Shown piece by piece: positions 15,950 through 24,886 of a DNA stretch of 64,000 bases. The notes under the pieces were generated by a model. The model ran no database searches. It was not told the DNA's origin and saw only the letters and a program-made list of their open reading frames with translations. The DNA is from Thiohalophilus sp. (GTDB lineage: Bacteria; Pseudomonadota; Gammaproteobacteria; UBA6429; Thiohalophilaceae). Every line of letters begins with the position of its first letter. Position 1 is the stretch's first letter. The position numbers were made by a program, and so were the translations under genes. The DNA is taken from NCBI RefSeq assembly GCF_034521165.1, contig NZ_JAXHMV010000008.1, positions 806,001-870,000 of the forward strand. The letters run 5' to 3'.

Positions 15950-16867
15950 ATGATTAATATCCTGTTCTCAATGATGGTTATCATCGCCTGCGGGGCCTTG
16001 TGGCGCTATTTCGCCCCCGGCGGCGTCGATGGCGACAAGGCACGTCAGGTGATTACCGGACTGGTTTACAACCTGCTGTTGCCGGCCCTGATATTGTCCA
16101 TTTTGTGGGAAGCGCCGCTGGGGCTCTCCTCGATCAAGATCAGTGTGCTGGCCGCGCTGGGGATTCTTGTTGGCCTGCTGTTTGCGTGGCTGGCTTGCCG
16201 GGGTTGCCGGATGCCGCGCCCGGTCACCGGCGCGGTCATGCTGGCCGCCGCGTTCCCCAATGCCAACTATCTCGGCCTGCCGGTGCTGGTCTCGGTGTTT
16301 GGTGAATGGTCCGCCAGTATTGCCATTCAGTACGATCTGTTTGCCTCGACGCCGTTACTGTTCACCCTGGGGATTTTACTGGCCCAGCAGTTCGGGCAGG
16401 TTGACACCCGGGAGTCCATCGGTCATCGCCTGTTACGCATTCCGCCTCTGTGGGCCGCATTGCTGGCCGTGGTACTGAACCTGACGGGGGTTCCCGTTCC
16501 CGCCTTGCTGCAAAATACCCTGTCACTACTGGGCGAGAGTGTGATTCCGTTGATGTTGCTGGTACTGGGGATGAGTTTGCGCTGGGAGGTCTTGCGCTGG
16601 CAGCGCCTGCCGTCGGTGATGGTGGTGGTAATCAGTCAGTTAATCATTATGCCGCTGGTCGTGTGGGGCGGCGCCGGCGTGCTCAATCTTGATGCCCGCC
16701 TGCTGGCGCCAGTGGTGCTGGAAGCGGCGATGCCGAGCATGGTGATCGGCGTGGTCATCTGCGATCGCTACGGACTGGATACCACGGTGTATGCCGCGGC
16801 CGTGACGGTAAGTACCCTGCTCAGTCTGCTTTCCCTGCCGTTGTGGTATGGCTGGTTGCCGGTTTGA
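15950..16867 (+). CDS. AEC-family (auxin efflux carrier-like) transporter
   Basis: 305 residues with about ten hydrophobic helices in two halves. The pattern MVIIACGALWRYF, LVYNLLLPALILS, AAAFPNANYLGLPVL and later VLEAAMPSMVIGVVICDRYG is typical of AEC (PF03547) permeases of small carboxylates. The substrate cannot be inferred. Its 3' end overlaps the convergent membrane-protein gene by 47 bases. Confidence 0.85.
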   Translation: MINILFSMMVIIACGALWRYFAPGGVDGDKARQVITGLVYNLLLPALILSILWEAPLGLSSIKISVLAALGILVGLLFAWLACRGCRMPRPVTGAVMLAAAFPNANYLGLPVLVSVFGEWSASIAIQYDLFASTPLLFTLGILLAQQFGQVDTRESIGHRLLRIPPLWAALLAVVLNLTGVPVPALLQNTLSLLGESVIPLMLLVLGMSLRWEVLRWQRLPSVMVVVISQLIIMPLVVWGGAGVLNLDARLLAPVVLEAAMPSMVIGVVICDRYGLDTTVYAAAVTVSTLLSLLSLPLWYGWLPV

Positions 16868-17810
16868 CATCGGCCTCCTCGTTTGGCGCGGGAATGCCGC
16901 GCCAGGCCAGCAGGGCATTGGCAAGCAGTCCCAGGGCAACGGCGAACCACAACGTCGTGACGCGGTTGATAATCGGCAGGCTGAAGGCAATCTCACGCTC
17001 GACCCCGTGGGCCAGTAATAACAGCGCCATGACGCCTTCGGTGGCACCGATACCCCCGGGAATAAAGGAGAGGGCGCCGGCCAGCAGGCTCAGGGCGTAG
17101 ATCCCCAGTGCCGCGTTGACTGACAAAGTAGAGCCACTGATTTGCAGCAGATAATAAAACGCCATGCCCTGCACCAGCCAGGCCAGTGCTCCGAGTAACA
17201 GCCCCGGATAGAGTCGACGCAGTAAAAGTAACCGGTGCGCCTGCTGCAGCAACGTGGCGGTATGCGCGAATAACGTCGCCAGACGCGTGTTGGCCAGCTT
17301 CTGCGCCAGGAAGTGAAACAGCCGCAATGGCAGCCGGCTTTGCAGCAGGGGTAACAGAAGCAGCAGGGTTATCAGTACCAGGATGACAAACAGCTGGTAA
17401 TCGCGGTGAGAGATAAAAATCAGTGTGGCCAGCAAGGTGATGATGACCACATCCAGAAACCGCTCAACAAAAAAACAGGCCAGGCTGTCGGTATAGGAGA
17501 CGCCGTGACGTTTCAGATAAAAGGAACGGATGGTTTCGCCGGCTTTGCCCGGCGTGGTGGTCAGGGCGAAGCCGGACAGGTAATAACCCAGATGCCGCAG
17601 GCCGGGCAGCCGGTGTTGCAGGCTACGCAGATAAAAGGCCCAGCGCACAAAACGCAGCAGGTAATTGACCAGCGAGCAGGCCAGCAGGATCGCCCCGCCG
17701 CTGATTCCCAGCCGGTTGATCAGATGCCCCAGCGCGGGCAGGCCGCCGATCAGGGCAAAGCCCAGGTAGACGCCCGCGGCGAGGACCAGCGAAATCGCCA
17801 ACAGGCGCAA
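16821..17810 (-). CDS. UPF0104/LPG-synthase-transmembrane (flippase-like) membrane protein
   Basis: 329 residues with about eight helices. The family features are NYLLRFVRWAFYL, GFALTTTPGKAGETIRSFYL, FVERFLDVVIITLL and GIGATEGVMALLLL, as in PF03706 proteins (the transmembrane part of MprF and AglD-like proteins). No soluble transferase domain is attached, so the role is probably lipid or lipid-linked sugar handling, unproven. Confidence 0.82.
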   Translation of the reverse strand: MRLLAISLVLAAGVYLGFALIGGLPALGHLINRLGISGGAILLACSLVNYLLRFVRWAFYLRSLQHRLPGLRHLGYYLSGFALTTTPGKAGETIRSFYLKRHGVSYTDSLACFFVERFLDVVIITLLATLIFISHRDYQLFVILVLITLLLLLPLLQSRLPLRLFHFLAQKLANTRLATLFAHTATLLQQAHRLLLLRRLYPGLLLGALAWLVQGMAFYYLLQISGSTLSVNAALGIYALSLLAGALSFIPGGIGATEGVMALLLLAHGVEREIAFSLPIINRVTTLWFAVALGLLANALLAWRGIPAPNEEADVKPATSHTTTAGKAD

Positions 17811-17996
17811 ACGATGTTGGTTGAGGGTGAACAGAGCGGACTCCGGGGTAATGGCCAGATAACCGGGCTATTCTAGTGCAGGGCGCACCATGACGGCCAG
17901 TGGCCCCGGTTTTTGTTGCCGCTGCTGGAACGCCCCGGGGGTTGTTGTGATATTCTAGGCGCCATTATTCGGCAGACGAAAGACGAGGAACCCGCC

Positions 17997-18287
17997 ATGT
18001 CGGCAGAGATTGATGAATTGACCGTGGATTATCATGAAGATGGTAATCTGGTCTCAAAGCAACTGGACAAGGTAATTCTGACCAAGGGCGCCTGGTCGAC
18101 CATTATTTTCCGTTACCAGGATCTGGATCGTAAAACCGGCGAATTTGGTCCCGACAAGTTTACCATCCGCCGTTATCAGAAGCGTAACGGGCAGTATCAG
18201 CAAAAATCCAAGTTCAATATCTCCAGTCGGGATCAGGCCCAGAAGATCATCGATGCCTTGCAGACCTGGCTCAAGGATTCAGATTAA
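17997..18287 (+). CDS. Conserved hypothetical protein, 96 residues
   Basis: The start is ATG 17997 with GAGG nine bases upstream; the frame is open further upstream but without similarity. The protein reads KGAWSTIIFRYQDLDRKTGE, then FGPDKFTIRRYQKRNGQYQQ, and KSKFNISSRDQAQKIIDALQ. I recall similar unnamed proteins in other proteobacteria, but no function. It is convergent with the reductase gene, six bases apart. Confidence 0.75.
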   Translation: MSAEIDELTVDYHEDGNLVSKQLDKVILTKGAWSTIIFRYQDLDRKTGEFGPDKFTIRRYQKRNGQYQQKSKFNISSRDQAQKIIDALQTWLKDSD

Positions 18288-18293
18288 TCCGGG

Positions 18294-19796
18294 TTATCCC
18301 GGGTCCCCTGTACCTTCCTGGGGCTCTTCAGTAAACATCATCTTCTTTGGCAGACCGTGCGCGGCAAAGTGCTGGCGGGCGGTCTCGGCCAGTTCTTTCG
18401 AGCCACAGAAATAGACGGCATACTCGGATAAATCCGGATAGTCCGTGGCCAGTTGCTTCAGTTGCTCCTGCCATTGTTCGCGGTTGCCGGCGTCATCGAG
18501 TGACCAGGCGGTATAGTGGAAATGATCGAAGGCATCCATCCAGGCGCGACAAAGATTATGCTGGTAATGAGAATGGTGGCCGGTGGCGATCCAGTAAAGA
18601 TGTACATGGTCGGCCAGCTCCAGTGTCAGGGCATGTTCGATCAGACTCTTGATCGGGGCAAAGCCGCCATCCACTGCAAAAAACAGCAGCGGCTTGTCGA
18701 GTTCACGATGTAATACAAAGTGACCCCGCGGACCGGTGATCTCAAGCGCATCATTGGGTTTGGCCCGGGCAAAGATATAGTCGGCGAAAGGCGTGCCATC
18801 GCGGGTAATATGAAACTGCAGATTGCGATCATCACACGGACAACTGGCGATGTGATAATGGTTACTATCTCCCGTCTCGTTGCCTAGCAGGGCTTTCTGG
18901 CCGGAAAGAAAACGCAGACGCTGACGGCGTACTGTATTGAGATTCATGATCGCCAGGTCATCGGATATGTGGGTGATCTTTTTAATATAGGCCGGCACTG
19001 TCTGTGTTTCGATATCTTCTTCATCGAGTGCTTCATCGGCAGCCAGGACAACGTCGGTGACGGCGGTGTTGGAACAGGCCAGCAGATACCCCTGGTTCTG
19101 CTCCGCTTCACTCAGTCTGTACTCATGATCGCGGATTTTGCGTACCTCACCGGAAATCAGACGGGCCTTGCATTTGCCGCAGTTACCGTTGCTGCAGCCG
19201 TAATTGAGCGCGACTCCGGCACTGAGCGCCGCATCCAGAATGGAGTTGTTACCTTCGACAAAAAACTCATGCCCACTGGGCATGATGTGGACCTGGGCAA
19301 GAATTACTCGCAGCAGGGTATCCTGCGTCAATAACCGGTCCGGGTTCGGGGTTTCGGCGGCTTTGGCCAGAGAGGTGTCCAGCCAGCGGGTTAATTGTTG
19401 CAGTTCCTGCTGTGGCGCCGGCTGTTGCTGTAGCTCATCCAGACGCTGTCGGGTTTCTTCCAGTAATTGCTGGAGTCGCTCCGAGGTGTAACGCGCGGCT
19501 GCCAGCTCCTTGCTCAGCTGGGAGACGCGGGCGGCCAGGGTGCCCAGATCGGGAGTGAGTAATTTGCGCAGCTTGTCGCCCCGGGCGCGTTGCAGGGCAT
19601 TGTCGATAATATGCTCGATCTTCTCGAGCATGGTGTTATCTTCCATCTCGACATTGGGATAGGCCTGGTTCAGATCTTCAAGCCGGACCATGCCTTCAAA
19701 ACTGGGCAGGTCACCGTCCTGGATCTGTTTTTGCAAGGTGCCACGCGAGACACCAACCAGGCGTGCCGCGCGCGAAACTGTCAGCAGTCGATCCAT
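18294..19796 (-). CDS. HTH/coiled-coil/[2Fe-2S] ferredoxin/flavin reductase fusion protein
   Basis: 500 residues. Residues 1-45 look like an excisionase/MerR-type helix-turn-helix (LTVSRAARLVGVSRGTLQKQ). About 55-145 is a charged coiled coil. About 165-255 is a plant-type [2Fe-2S] ferredoxin with C201, C206, C209 and C241 (YGCSNGNCGKCKAR, then LLACS). 260-490 is a ferredoxin-NADP reductase-like module (FADYIFARAKPNDALEITGP, FFAVDGGFAPIKSLIEHA, VYFCGSKEL). The C-terminal half is like CDP-6-deoxyglucoseen reductase-type electron transfer proteins. A DNA-binding head on an NAD(P)H-linked Fe-S reductase suggests redox-responsive regulation or membrane/DNA tethering; this is inference. A 131-residue gene lies 15 bases upstream on the same strand. 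Confidence 0.8.
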   Translation of the reverse strand: MDRLLTVSRAARLVGVSRGTLQKQIQDGDLPSFEGMVRLEDLNQAYPNVEMEDNTMLEKIEHIIDNALQRARGDKLRKLLTPDLGTLAARVSQLSKELAAARYTSERLQQLLEETRQRLDELQQQPAPQQELQQLTRWLDTSLAKAAETPNPDRLLTQDTLLRVILAQVHIMPSGHEFFVEGNNSILDAALSAGVALNYGCSNGNCGKCKARLISGEVRKIRDHEYRLSEAEQNQGYLLACSNTAVTDVVLAADEALDEEDIETQTVPAYIKKITHISDDLAIMNLNTVRRQRLRFLSGQKALLGNETGDSNHYHIASCPCDDRNLQFHITRDGTPFADYIFARAKPNDALEITGPRGHFVLHRELDKPLLFFAVDGGFAPIKSLIEHALTLELADHVHLYWIATGHHSHYQHNLCRAWMDAFDHFHYTAWSLDDAGNREQWQEQLKQLATDYPDLSEYAVYFCGSKELAETARQHFAAHGLPKKMMFTEEPQEGTGDPG

Positions 19797-19811
19797 CTTT
19801 CAGCCGCCTGT

Positions 19812-20207
19812 CTAATCGGAAAAATGCACCGGTGGACCGAATTCATGCCGGCCCAACCGAAGTCTCTTGTAATTATGGATCATGATCAGGGTCTTGAGTA
19901 TTGCCGGTTCATCAAATTGTGGCACATTTAATGCGACGATAATCGGAACGCGCTCGCCTTCTGCCGACTGTATATGAATATACTGGTGAAATGCGTCGGC
20001 ATTGGTCGGGTTTTCTGCGCGGGCCTGTTCATATTCATAGTGCAGGGTCCGTAAATCGGCATCCCAGATAATCGCCTGGCCTTCGAACTGACCGGGGAAA
20101 CGGATCCGGACTCGCGGCTGGTCGATCGGGGAAAGCGCCAGATAACGACGCCCCTGTTGTGCCAGTTGTTGGCGCAGTTCCCGGAGCCCGGCAGGTACCT
20201 CATCCAT
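19812..20207 (-). CDS. Hypothetical protein, 131 residues, upstream partner of the Fe-S reductase
   Basis: Starts MDEVPAGLRELRQQLAQQGR and contains RVRIRFPGQFEGQAIIWDAD and QYIHIQSAEGERVPIIVALN, alternating strands that suggest a compact alpha/beta domain. No motif or family recognised. Only 15 bases separate its stop from the start of the HTH/Fe-S reductase, so the two are probably cotranscribed and functionally linked. Confidence 0.7.
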   Translation of the reverse strand: MDEVPAGLRELRQQLAQQGRRYLALSPIDQPRVRIRFPGQFEGQAIIWDADLRTLHYEYEQARAENPTNADAFHQYIHIQSAEGERVPIIVALNVPQFDEPAILKTLIMIHNYKRLRLGRHEFGPPVHFSD

Positions 20208-20354
20208 GGATTGTGACTCTGAAATATTAAAAAAACGGGTTCTGTAGTCGCTAAAACAGCATTATATTGGGCAAGTCCGGTCGCTGTCACGCCGGACCGG
20301 GGATTGCCGCAGGGCAATACCCATCACTGACACTGTGAGTTTAAGCATAAAATC

Positions 20355-21245
20355 ATGAATCTGCATCGACGTAAATTCCTTTCCGTGCTCTCGGCAACCG
20401 GTTTGCTCCTGGGGGGATGTCGTACAGCCTATAAATCATCAGGCCAGGGCGGATCGGTCGAGATGGCCGGGACCGGGAATGAGGTATTTGCCTACAGCAA
20501 TCCACTGGCGGGCCTGGATGATGAAGCCATACGCGATCAACTGGAACAGGCGGTCAAACCGGCGCCGGACAAAGCGACAGACATACAGCTCGATGCCGGG
20601 CAGCTATCGCTGCTCAAACAAAGCGTGGCGCATCTGGAAAAAGTCCAGAAACTGGTGGGGCATGGTAATTTTGCCCTGCTTGGCTTTGATCAGATGCTGA
20701 GCTATGCGCGTAACTATCCGGCAGTCGGCGAGTTCAGCCGGGCGGAACTTGACTTCTTCGAGCGGGTATTCGAGACAGACGCACATCAGTACGGGTTTAT
20801 GGGCGAGAAAGTCATTGCCCGGTTGACTGAGAACATCAGGGATCATGCTACGATAAAAGTGCCGTATACCGGCAATTATCTGTACAGGGATGCGTCGCTG
20901 CAGCTTTACCGGCGTCTGAAAAAAGACGTGGGTGAAGATCTGGTACTGACCTCGGGGATTCGCGGCGTGGTCAAGCAGCTGTATCTGTTTCTGGCAAAAG
21001 CCGTTGAGACACGGGGTGATCTGGCCCTGGCCTCGCATTCTTTGGCACCGCCCGGTTACTCCTTTCACGGTATTGGCGATTTCGATGTGGGCAAGCGCAA
21101 CCTGGGTTACGCCAATTTTACCGCCGAATTTGCCGATACCGATGTCTTTGAGCGACTGGTTCAGCTGGGCTATGTCGATATCCGTTATACCGACGGGAAT
21201 AAGCTGGGGGTTCGTTACGAGCCCTGGCATATCAAGGTCATCTGA
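20355..21245 (+). CDS. M15 family D-alanyl-D-alanine carboxypeptidase-like lipoprotein
   Basis: 296 residues. The N-terminus MNLHRRKFLSVLSATGLLLG ends in a lipobox GGC and has twin arginines, so Tat export plus lipidation is possible. The C-terminal half carries the VanY/LdcB zinc signature: SFHGIGDFDVG (S-x-H...D) and EPWHIKVI (E-x-x-H). It would trim D-Ala-D-Ala or related stem peptides in the periplasm. It stands directly before an M99 carboxypeptidase gene. Confidence 0.82.
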   Translation: MNLHRRKFLSVLSATGLLLGGCRTAYKSSGQGGSVEMAGTGNEVFAYSNPLAGLDDEAIRDQLEQAVKPAPDKATDIQLDAGQLSLLKQSVAHLEKVQKLVGHGNFALLGFDQMLSYARNYPAVGEFSRAELDFFERVFETDAHQYGFMGEKVIARLTENIRDHATIKVPYTGNYLYRDASLQLYRRLKKDVGEDLVLTSGIRGVVKQLYLFLAKAVETRGDLALASHSLAPPGYSFHGIGDFDVGKRNLGYANFTAEFADTDVFERLVQLGYVDIRYTDGNKLGVRYEPWHIKVI

Positions 21246-21273
21246 GCAGGTGTTCTGTGAAACGGACAGTGTG

Positions 21274-22716
21274 ATGCTGGAACAACGACAGGCAATGACA
21301 ATACAACCAGGTAATGGTGCCGCCGGTAATGGACGATACTACTTTATGTGGTTATATTCCGGATTGATGCTGTGCCTGCTGATCCTGCTTCCATCCATGG
21401 CGATGCCGGCGGCGACATCGAATCTCGATTTTACCCTGCACAAACAGGGAGGCGGTCTTTCGGCACCGACGTTACTGATTATCGGGGGGATCCAGGGGGA
21501 TGAGCCGGGCGGTTTTAATGCCGCTTCCCTGCTGGTGACGGATTATCAAATTGATTATGGCAATGTCTGGGTGGTTCCCAACCTGAATTTTGAGAGTATT
21601 GTTCATCGCTCGCGCGGGCTGCATGGCGATATGAATCGCAAGTTTCTGGATCTGGCTGAAGAGGATCCGGAATATGATACAGTACAGAAAATAAAAAACA
21701 TTATTTTGAACAGCCAGATCGATATTGTTCTTAACCTGCATGATGGCAGCGGTTATTATCGTCCCCGGCATCAGGACTCGCTACGAGGCCCGCACCGCTG
21801 GGGCCAGAGCTTGATTATTGATCAGGCCGAACTGGGGGACGCGCGTTATGGAAACCTGTCTGAAACGGGAGAACGGGTGATCCGGCGTGTTAATCAACGA
21901 CTGCTTGATCCTGAACACCGTTATCACCTCAAGAATACCCGCACCCGCAACGGCGACAGGGAGATGGAAAAAACCCTGACCTATTTTGCTGTACGCAACA
22001 ATAAGGCCGCATTCGGCGTTGAAGCCAGTAAATCACTGAATACCGAATTTCGTGCTTTTTACCACCTGAATGTCATCGAAGCATTCATGCAGGAAATGGG
22101 CATTGAATATCGACGCGACTTTGCACTTGATCCGGCCCATGTCAAACAGGCGATCGAAAAAGAACTGTATCTTGCCATGTTCAATAAACGGCTTTTCCTG
22201 GATATGACAAATGCCCGGGACTGGCTGCGGTATGTGCCAATGACACCACGACAACCCATGCAGGTGGAAGCCAGTAACCCGTTACTGGCGGTCGTTGGAT
22301 CGGGGCGGCACTACAAGGTACGTTACGGAAACCGGGGGGTGACCAATCTGCATCCCGAATTCATGGAATTTGACGAGAGCCTGAAATACATCCCGGTGCT
22401 GGTGGATGATCGCTACAAACTGGTCAGGCCGGGTGAAAAAATCAGGGTGCGCAGTAAGTTCATGGTGATTCCCCAGGAAGACTACCGGGTTAATATTATC
22501 GGCTACGTACACGATGGCGTGGATGATGAAGCTGGCGTGTTCATTTCACACGAAAACTTCATGCCACGGTTTTCTATCGACAGAAAGGCGAGAAAGTTTC
22601 GCGTAGAAGTCTATCGTGGCGATAAGTTCAGCGGGATGATCCTGGCGGACTTTACTCAACAGCCTTCTGTCGATGCCGGTGTCGATCTGGCGTATTATCC
22701 ACCACAGGCTGATTGA
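21274..22716 (+). CDS. M99 (Csd4/Pgp1-like) metallo-D,L-carboxypeptidase
   Basis: About 480 residues from ATG 21274; ATG 21295 is an alternative. A signal peptide/anchor (WLYSGLMLCLLILLPSMAMP) precedes the catalytic domain: IIGGIQGDEPGGFNAASLLV, then IVHRSRGLHGDMNRKF, and NLHDGSGYYRP. The first zinc ligand position is Gln rather than His: Q74, E77 and H156 have the same spacing (3 and 79) as the Q46/E49/H128 set I recall for Helicobacter Csd4. A C-terminal beta-rich region follows as in Csd4. These enzymes trim muropeptide tripeptides and determine helical shape in epsilonproteobacteria. Adjacent M15 and FliB-like genes suggest an envelope/motility cassette. Confidence 0.85.
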   Translation: MLEQRQAMTIQPGNGAAGNGRYYFMWLYSGLMLCLLILLPSMAMPAATSNLDFTLHKQGGGLSAPTLLIIGGIQGDEPGGFNAASLLVTDYQIDYGNVWVVPNLNFESIVHRSRGLHGDMNRKFLDLAEEDPEYDTVQKIKNIILNSQIDIVLNLHDGSGYYRPRHQDSLRGPHRWGQSLIIDQAELGDARYGNLSETGERVIRRVNQRLLDPEHRYHLKNTRTRNGDREMEKTLTYFAVRNNKAAFGVEASKSLNTEFRAFYHLNVIEAFMQEMGIEYRRDFALDPAHVKQAIEKELYLAMFNKRLFLDMTNARDWLRYVPMTPRQPMQVEASNPLLAVVGSGRHYKVRYGNRGVTNLHPEFMEFDESLKYIPVLVDDRYKLVRPGEKIRVRSKFMVIPQEDYRVNIIGYVHDGVDDEAGVFISHENFMPRFSIDRKARKFRVEVYRGDKFSGMILADFTQQPSVDAGVDLAYYPPQAD

Positions 22717-22737
22717 CTTCCAACGCGGTATTGATTG

Positions 22738-24021
22738 ATGGCTCTGACTTATAAAACCCAGGATTACTTTCGCGATTTTCAATGCCTCGGGGGCGATTGC
22801 CCGGATACCTGTTGCCAGCGCTGGGAGATCAAACTGGATCGCCGGCATTATGAACTGTTGCAGGCACGCATGTCCGAGGATACCCGACAAAGCACCCTGT
22901 TTGAAACCTATATCCGGATCAATGACAAACCTGTGCTGGGCGATTATGACTACGCCCATATCAACATGGCGGATAACGGTTATTGTCCCATGTTGAGCGA
23001 CGACGGGTTATGCGACATTCACCGTGCGCACGGGGTAGAGCCGCTGGGTAATATCTGTACGTTTTTTCCACGTGTGATCGTGCGCCGGGGCAACGACGTG
23101 GAAATGTCGGGGGCGCTTTCCTGTCCGGAAGTGGTTCGCCGTTGCCTGTCCCAGCAGGCTCTGCCGTCGCTGGTTCGCTTCAGCCCCGCGGATCTGCCGC
23201 GTGCCGAGTACCCGATTACGCGCGAGTTGCCGCGTGGCGAATCGGACCATTACGCCGGTTATTTTTCAAAGGTCAGAGACAGTTTTCTGTCCATTATGGC
23301 CCGGGAGGAAAAACCGCTTGCCGTTCGTTTGTACGCATTGGCCAGTGTGGCTAACCGGCTTTCCCGTTTTTATCACCGCGGTTGTGAAGCGTTTGAAGCA
23401 TCATTGCTGGAAAAAGAGTTGCAACGGGCGGAGTCCGAAGAGGCTTTTGTTTATTGGTCCGACTACCTGGATCAATACCAGTCTGATGAGCCCATGGCAC
23501 TGATTGTGATCCAGTCCATTCTGCAGTTAAAGCAGGAGCAGTTTCCGCAGGAAAAAACCAGTCAACTGGCAAAGCGGATATTCGGTGCCTGGGCGGATGA
23601 AGAGACTCAGAGAAACTGGACCGAACTGTTTGCCGAACGTGAACAGCAGGTTGAACAGACGTTATCCATGCTGCTTGATCGCTACATCACCCGTTATCTG
23701 TACAACTGCCTGTTCCGGGAATGGTTTTACACCATGCCGGACAGCTTCACCTACATTCAAATGCTGCTGGTGCGTACGGCCATGTTGCGTTTTCTGCTGA
23801 TCGCCGATCCCGAGGTTGCCCGGCTGCTTGAGGCATACTCCCGGGGCGAACTCAATGAGACGCAACTGGAACAACATTTTTTTGAACTGGCGGTAAATAC
23901 CACGTACCGCTTTTGCCGGGATGTGGATCAGAATCTGCCGTTCCTGCAGGTGTTGTACAACGCCCTGGGGGAACAGCAGATGATGAACTTCGACTATTCG
24001 TTACCGTTTATCAAATTCTGA
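22738..24021 (+). CDS. FliB-family flagellin lysine-N-methylase-like protein
   Basis: 427 residues from ATG 22738. Cysteine-rich N-terminal part: FQCLGGDCPDTCCQRWEI, then GYCPMLSDDGLCDIHRAHG and GNICTFFPR...SCPEV, the pattern of the FliB/YkgJ-like metal-cluster family. FliB methylates lysines of flagellin, but the family is broader and no flagellin gene is in the window, so the target is unknown. It begins 21 bases after the M99 gene and is probably cotranscribed with it. Confidence 0.78.
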   Translation: MALTYKTQDYFRDFQCLGGDCPDTCCQRWEIKLDRRHYELLQARMSEDTRQSTLFETYIRINDKPVLGDYDYAHINMADNGYCPMLSDDGLCDIHRAHGVEPLGNICTFFPRVIVRRGNDVEMSGALSCPEVVRRCLSQQALPSLVRFSPADLPRAEYPITRELPRGESDHYAGYFSKVRDSFLSIMAREEKPLAVRLYALASVANRLSRFYHRGCEAFEASLLEKELQRAESEEAFVYWSDYLDQYQSDEPMALIVIQSILQLKQEQFPQEKTSQLAKRIFGAWADEETQRNWTELFAEREQQVEQTLSMLLDRYITRYLYNCLFREWFYTMPDSFTYIQMLLVRTAMLRFLLIADPEVARLLEAYSRGELNETQLEQHFFELAVNTTYRFCRDVDQNLPFLQVLYNALGEQQMMNFDYSLPFIKF

Positions 24022-24220
24022 TTGATCGAATACCTGTCACCGGATCGGGTTCATATCCCGCGTCAACTCTCCGGTTTTTAAGGCCGGATCCACTCGCTCA
24101 CCGATGATTATCACTGTATCGCGCCTTTCAAGGCACCACTGCGGATGCGGTTTATTGTACAATGGCGAATGACAAATTAAACTGGGTTATACGCAAGCCG
24201 GTATACCAGACAGGATTATC

Positions 24221-24649
24221 ATGAGTGAAGTTCACACAGGCAAACTGAGTTCCACAGAACGGGTCGAGCTGACCCGCGTTATTATGTCGATTCTCGACAG
24301 CTGGGGAATGTCCGCCCAGCAACAGGTGGACCTGCTGAATCTGCCGCCGAAAACACCGACCCGTGCGCTGCGCCGTTATCGCGAAGACACGCCGTTTCCG
24401 CAAACCAACGAAGTGGACGAACGGCTCGAACACATTGTTGGAATCGTCGACGCTCTGCGCACGACCTATCCGCATAACCCGTCCATGGGCGCCTTGTGGA
24501 TGAAACAACGTAACAAGCAGTTTCAGAACCGCACTCCCCTGAAAGTCATGGTCGACGACGGCATCGATGGCATTATGCGTATTCGCGCGCATCTCGATTG
24601 CGCCTACGACTGGTTTAACGACAGCAAGTCCGCCAGCAGCGACGACTGA
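24221..24649 (+). CDS. MbcA/ParS/Xre antitoxin-like protein (DUF2384), orphan
   Basis: 142 residues. An N-terminal helical HTH-like part (ILDSWGMSAQQQVDLLNLPP) precedes a C-terminal DUF2384-like domain (NPSMGALWMKQRNKQFQNRT, then PLKVMVDDGIDGIMRIRAHL). In RES/Xre toxin-antitoxin pairs the antitoxin is followed by a RES toxin. Here the downstream sequence holds no RES gene (the next plus-strand gene is 1.1 kb away), so it is an orphan regulator or solitary remnant. Confidence 0.75.
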   Translation: MSEVHTGKLSSTERVELTRVIMSILDSWGMSAQQQVDLLNLPPKTPTRALRRYREDTPFPQTNEVDERLEHIVGIVDALRTTYPHNPSMGALWMKQRNKQFQNRTPLKVMVDDGIDGIMRIRAHLDCAYDWFNDSKSASSDD

Positions 24650-24886
24650 ACCCCGTCGGTTCCGGCATACTACGATGCCGCAGACCGTTTAACGGGACGT
24701 GGAGTAAACTCCCCGATATATCAATGATTCAGACCCCGCCGAAGTGTGGGGGTTTTGGGTGTGATTCAGTGGTTATGTCCAGTTTGTCTGCTGACTCGCA
24801 GGCTATCGCCAGCGTAATCGACAGGATCGGACCAATTGATATTTATCCTCAGCGGTCCTCTGCGTCTTTGCGCCTCTGCGTTGGGT

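Noticed and set aside
22738..24021. Assigning the FliB-like gene as proof of a flagellar locus
   Set aside because: No flagellin or flagellar assembly gene occurs in the window, and the family has non-flagellar members.
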